DNA of 23,297 nucleotides, taken from NCBI GenBank assembly GCA_023212695.1, contig JALCCG010000321.1, positions 1 to 23,297 on the forward strand, read 5' to 3'. The translations under genes and the position numbers were made by a program. The notes beneath the pieces were generated by a model. The model was not told where the DNA came from, searched no databases, and saw nothing but the letters and a program-made list of their open reading frames with translations. Positions 20,044 to 23,297 of this stretch are shown here, in pieces; position 1 is the first letter of the stretch; every line of letters begins with the position of its first letter. Source of the DNA: Sporisorium sorghi (taxonomy: Eukaryota > Basidiomycota > Ustilaginomycetes > Ustilaginales > Ustilaginaceae).

Positions 20044-20235
20044 ATCGCAACTCGGCAGATGATACAATTTAACAAACTGAAAACCCGCGAAAATCCTCGG
20101 CTGCGGGACTCGGGCCAGAAAGCTTCGAAGTGCACGCACACTTTTTTTTTTTTTTTTTGATTGCTTCGAAGCATCCTCCTCCTCCTCCTCCTCTCTCACC
20201 TATACTACCTCTGGTCTCTTGGTGGCCGAGGCACG

Positions 20236-21072
20236 ATGTCGCACCTCCTACCATCACTGTCAGCGACACTCTCCGCTGCAGCTCGCGCAACAACGTCCAA
20301 AGTGACGCTCGAAGCCCTCTCCCTCGCACAACGCACCCCCACCTACCACTCACGCTCCTTCTCTTGCTCTCGCTCCCGACGCACTCAACGACGAGATGGC
20401 GAAGACCACTCCACCTCGACCTCCGCCAAGATCCGCTCGCTGATGCGCTCGACCGCACAGCCCGTTGCACTCATCACCACCTTTCTGCCCTCCACACAGG
20501 GCGAAGAGGCAAAGCATATTCACGCAGCGACGCTGTCGAGCTTCACGTCGGTATCGCTGGAGCCCGATCTGGTGTGTTTTGCGCTCCGCACGCCGTCGCG
20601 GCTAGCGGATGCGCTGGAGGCGCATGTGGAGGAGCGGCCGAGGGGAGGTGAGGGGAAACGAGGGGTGGATTGTGTGGTGAATATGCTCGCGGCGGGGCAG
20701 GCGCGGCTGGCTGCTGCGTATGCCGTGCCGGGCACGCCGCCGCTTGCGTATCCACCGACGGGTCGGGAGAAGGCGGGGGAGCATCCGTTGAGAGAGGTTG
20801 GATTGGTTGAAGGAGTATGTGGGGAGGTGCCGTGGGTGAAGGGCTCGATAGGCGCATTGGCGTGCCAGGTGGTGGAGTGCTTCGAGCTGGATCGCTACAG
20901 CCTCACTCGAGCTCCGTCGGCAGCACAAGGCGAGCAAGCAAAGAATAACAGCAGCAGGCTGTACATCGCTCGTGTCGTACACGTCCACCTGACGCACGCC
21001 AACAGCGAGCATAGACCGCTCATCTACCACCGTCAGAAGTTCGTCTCCACCACCGACACTTCACTCATCTAA
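20236..21072 (+). CDS. Flavin-reductase-like (FMN-binding split-barrel) protein, probably mitochondrial
   Basis: Intronless, 278 residues. ATG 20236 (A at -3) is the first ATG; the frame stays open upstream only through a TTG, so longer starts are not credible. Residues 1-58 are rich in Ser, Arg, Thr and Ala and poor in acids until about 54, like a mitochondrial leader. The flavin-reductase-like domain spans about 65-272. It shows LMRSTAQPVALITT (69-82), the FMN-contact style segment ATLSSFTSVSLEPDLVCFAL (98-117), DCVVNML (145-151), a Pro-rich insertion (165-182) and the closing LIYHRQKF (262-269). The family binds FMN or FAD and reduces free flavin or acts in a two-component oxygenase. The physiological partner is unknown. 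The gene is divergent from urease and converges on the acetyltransferase with 55 bases between stops. The Arg/Gly-rich loop at 131-145 may be a lineage-specific insertion. Confidence 0.85.
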   Translation: MSHLLPSLSATLSAAARATTSKVTLEALSLAQRTPTYHSRSFSCSRSRRTQRRDGEDHSTSTSAKIRSLMRSTAQPVALITTFLPSTQGEEAKHIHAATLSSFTSVSLEPDLVCFALRTPSRLADALEAHVEERPRGGEGKRGVDCVVNMLAAGQARLAAAYAVPGTPPLAYPPTGREKAGEHPLREVGLVEGVCGEVPWVKGSIGALACQVVECFELDRYSLTRAPSAAQGEQAKNNSSRLYIARVVHVHLTHANSEHRPLIYHRQKFVSTTDTSLI

Positions 21073-21127
21073 AGAAGAAAAACTAACATTTTGATTCCAG
21101 TCGTGTGTGATGATGCCCTTTCCGCTC

Positions 21128-22855
21128 TTACTCGAGGAACCCACGAATGGCCCCACCGACATTAGGCACGTCGATCAAAAAACTATCGTGTCCATGCGGT
21201 GCATCCAGCTCGTAATACCTTACCTGATCATTCCCGTTCAGCCGCAGACACTCTGCGATCTCGCGCTGCTGCTCGACGGGGAAAAGGATATCGCTCTGCA
21301 CGCCAATGACCAACGTGGGGATATGCGAGAGCCTCGCCATGCCCCTCGCGAGCGCGGGCACATACGCGTGCGCCGCGGGCGACGAGAGCGTGCTGATGTG
21401 CTGGCGTTTGCGCGGTCTGGGCGCGGGCTGCGTCTCGCCCACCGCCAAGCCCTGCTCGCTGTCCCCGTGCGCACGCACGCGACGACGTTGGAGATCCGCA
21501 AGCGCGTGGTCCGACATATCAAACAGATCCATCGCCTTGCTGATGTAAATCAACGAATTAGCGTCGTACTTCAAACAGAACGCTTCGCCCTGGTGATCCA
21601 AATACGTCTCGATCAGAAAGTCCGGACACAGCGCCGGATCGAGCTCCTCTTCTTCACCCGACGCCACCCTGCGCGCCCGCCCAAAGCGCTGCTCCCACTC
21701 CGGCCCACTCCGGTACGTAAACGTCGCGATCTGCCGCGCCAACTTCATCCCCGTATGCGGAGGCAACGACCCGGGAGCATAGTAGAACCCGCGGTTCCAG
21801 TTCGGATCGCTCATCAACACACTGCGCTGCGCATAGCGCAACGCAATGCTCGCCGGCGCCGACCTCGCACAGCCGCTGATCGAGATCAACCGCGCCACGC
21901 GATCGCGCTCCAAATGCGCAGCTGCGATGGACTGCATCCCGCCCATCGAGCTGCCGACGCTCGCGTAGAGTTTTTGAATGCCGAGGTGGTCGAGCAGCAC
22001 AAACTGGGCGCGCACCATGTCAAAGATGCTCAGGATCGGGAAACGCGTTGCGTACGCCGCACCCGCTGGATCCAAAGGATGAGGGCTAGACGGACCCGTG
22101 GAGCCGTAGCACCCACCGAGGACGTTGGTGCAGATCACAAAAAACCGGTTGGTATCCAGAGGTTTGTTGGGCCCGACGAAATCCTCCCACCACCCTTTGG
22201 CCGGGTTGGACGGCGTGCTCGCCGCATGCGACGACGCCGACAGCCCCGTATGCAGCAAGATGGCGTTGCTGCGGTCGGCGTTGAGCTCACCCCAGGTTTC
22301 GTACGCCAGGTCGAACTGGGGCAACTCGCCGCCGTAGTCCAGACGGAACGCGTGCGGGTGGTGGTAGAGTTGGTAGCCACTGACTACTTTGGTGTACGAC
22401 GGCTCTGGGCCGGATTCGTCGACCTCGCTTTGGGTGTGGGGCGCAGCAGTGGCGTCGGACGACAGCTGCGGCGAGCCAAGTTGCGCGCGTAGCCGCGTCT
22501 CGCGTGCCTCGTTGGCGTCGACGCACGGGAAGGCGACTGATGAGGGGTCGTTGGACGACGGTGTTGAGCAGGATGGCGATGCTGTAGCAGCAGCGGCTTT
22601 AGCCTGATCAGCAAGGTGTTGCAGCTTCTGCCCCCTGCGTTCGTTTGCATCGACGCACGAGAACTCTGGTCTGCTAGAGATGGATGATAATGATGACGCA
22701 GCAGAGCTTGTCGAAGTGTGAAGCGACGCTGTTCGTCGGTTTAGCGCTGCAACTGCCAGAGGTGATGTGCGTGCGTAGGCGGTTTGCGAGGTTGATGGTG
22801 CAGCTGCGAGTGTGCGTGCTGACGACGCCAAGAAGCGCAGTGATGATCGCGACAT
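21128..22855 (-). CDS. Serine (or homoserine) O-acetyltransferase, MetX-family, mitochondrial
   Basis: 575 residues from ATG 22855. An upstream in-frame ATG at 22906 would add 17 residues starting with Met-His7, but its context is poor (T at -3). ATG 22855 (A at -3) opens a leader rich in Ser, Arg and Ala ([19 protein letters not shown]) typical of mitochondrial import. The alpha/beta-hydrolase catalytic triad is visible: nucleophile S303 (VGSSMGGMQ), D522 (GVQSDILFP) and H556 (PHGHDSF). Long stretches ([39 protein letters not shown]) match the fungal branch that includes Aspergillus CysA and S. pombe Cys2. These act as serine O-acetyltransferases although they derive from the homoserine enzyme. 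The product, O-acetylserine, feeds cysteine synthesis. An Arg-rich insertion lies at about 456-490. The leader carries a CVDANE motif twice (67-72, 111-116). Homoserine specificity cannot be excluded from sequence alone. Confidence 0.9.
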   Translation of the reverse strand: MSRSSLRFLASSARTLAAAPSTSQTAYARTSPLAVAALNRRTASLHTSTSSAASSLSSISSRPEFSCVDANERRGQKLQHLADQAKAAAATASPSCSTPSSNDPSSVAFPCVDANEARETRLRAQLGSPQLSSDATAAPHTQSEVDESGPEPSYTKVVSGYQLYHHPHAFRLDYGGELPQFDLAYETWGELNADRSNAILLHTGLSASSHAASTPSNPAKGWWEDFVGPNKPLDTNRFFVICTNVLGGCYGSTGPSSPHPLDPAGAAYATRFPILSIFDMVRAQFVLLDHLGIQKLYASVGSSMGGMQSIAAAHLERDRVARLISISGCARSAPASIALRYAQRSVLMSDPNWNRGFYYAPGSLPPHTGMKLARQIATFTYRSGPEWEQRFGRARRVASGEEEELDPALCPDFLIETYLDHQGEAFCLKYDANSLIYISKAMDLFDMSDHALADLQRRRVRAHGDSEQGLAVGETQPAPRPRKRQHISTLSSPAAHAYVPALARGMARLSHIPTLVIGVQSDILFPVEQQREIAECLRLNGNDQVRYYELDAPHGHDSFLIDVPNVGGAIRGFLE

Positions 22856-22906
22856 GATGGTGTTCCAATGATCGTCTTTGAGGTGATGGTGGTGATGATG
22901 ATGCAA
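22856..22906 (-). other. Possible N-terminal extension of the acetyltransferase with a His7 run
   Basis: In-frame ATG 22906 followed by seven His codons (mixed CAT/CAC) and LKDDHWNTI leads into the preferred start at 22855. The poor initiation context and the loss of a terminal mitochondrial leader argue against regular use. It may instead be a translated-looking part of the leader containing a CAT repeat. Confidence 0.4.
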
Positions 22907-23195
22907 GTAACTCGGAAAGCAACGAGAAGAAAGCTGTCACACAGTCATCGGCAAATGCAATTTCAATTTTAATTCCGAGCGGGTTGACTGTAACCGAGAG
23001 CTCTCCATCTTTCAACGCAACAAACAAAAGCTGTTGGCCGTCAAGCTTGTAAACATCGGTGGCATGCTCGTTGCTGATACTGTGACCGAGTCGAACGCAG
23101 CCGACCATGAGAGAACCGAAACGGAGAGATCAGCAGAGAGATGGAAGGTGCGATGTTGCACAAGCGTCAGGAAGAAAAAGAAAAAAAAGAAAGAG

Positions 23196-23238
<43 letters not shown>

Positions 23239-23297
23239 AAAAAAAAAAGAGCCCGCCCGCTTTCTAACAAAGAGGAGACGCGGGGGGGAAGGGAAAA
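22907..23297. other. Upstream region of the acetyltransferase, window end
   Basis: No gene is supported. It contains a purine tract at about 23171-23249, with a pure A41 run at 23196-23236; this reads as T-rich in the sense of the acetyltransferase and lies about 340 bases upstream of its start. No Cbf1-type CACGTG or other sulfur-control site was found. Confidence 0.55.
23171..23249 (-). repeat. Long purine/poly(A) tract (poly(T) in the sense of the acetyltransferase)
   Basis: GA-interrupted A runs surround a pure run of 41 A (23196-23236). It is like the other long homopolymer tracts in the window. Confidence 0.85.

Larger units (their letters stand above)
19701..20235. promoter_or_regulatory. 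Divergent promoter region, urease / flavin reductase
   Basis: A 535-base head-to-head spacer. Nearest urease are two GATA sites (19836-19850). In the middle is a 67-base A tract broken once by G. Towards the flavin-reductase gene are T17 (20142-20158) and two CTTCGAAG palindromes flanking it (20123-20130, 20164-20171), then a CTC triplet run near 20175-20193. No TATA box was recognised on either side. Confidence 0.6.

Noticed and set aside
20161..20235. A Leu-rich N-terminal extension of the flavin-reductase protein resembling a signal peptide
   Set aside because: It would start at TTG and is encoded by a CTC repeat in the leader; ATG 20236 is the first credible start.

Overview
The window looks like nuclear DNA of a basidiomycete fungus, most likely a smut (Ustilaginomycotina). 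The reasons are protein-coding genes with strong G/C third-position bias, few and short introns (GTAAGT donors, CTAAC/CTGAC branch sites, CAG acceptors), pyrimidine-rich leaders, tight tail-to-tail gene pairs and fungal-type proteins such as a single-chain urease and a MetX-family serine acetyltransferase. The species cannot be named from the sequence alone. No rRNA, tRNA, CRISPR array, prophage or recognisable transposon was found.

Layout: (1) 1291-2841 (+), a one-finger C2H2 protein with one intron. (2) 2842-6325, about 3.5 kb without a convincing gene, ending in the CT-rich leader of the next gene. (3) 6326-10936 (+), a 1443-residue protein joining a Sec14/CRAL-TRIO lipid-transfer module to an IML2/TTC39 module through a long charged linker. 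(4) 12137-13360 (+), a 2-oxoglutarate/Fe(II) oxygenase with a TATA box. (5) 13659-15345 (-), an amidase-signature gene broken by two frame changes. (6) 15624-17051 (+), an unrecognised protein preceded by an in-frame 12-codon upstream ORF. (7) 17085-19700 (-), a complete urease. (8) 20236-21072 (+), a flavin-reductase-fold protein. (9) 21128-22855 (-), a mitochondrial serine/homoserine O-acetyltransferase.

Functionally, the right half leans towards nitrogen and sulfur metabolism. Urease releases ammonia from urea, and two GATA-factor sites lie just upstream of it. The amidase would release ammonia or a carboxylate from amides if it were intact. The acetyltransferase feeds cysteine or methionine synthesis. 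These genes do not form an operon, and a shared pathway is only inference.

The best leads are the Sec14-IML2 fusion with a glycine/alanine-rich, possibly membrane-inserting linker segment, the decaying amidase, the in-frame upstream ORF of the orphan gene, the duplicated CVDANE motif in the acetyltransferase leader, and the strand-biased long poly(T) tracts upstream of most genes.
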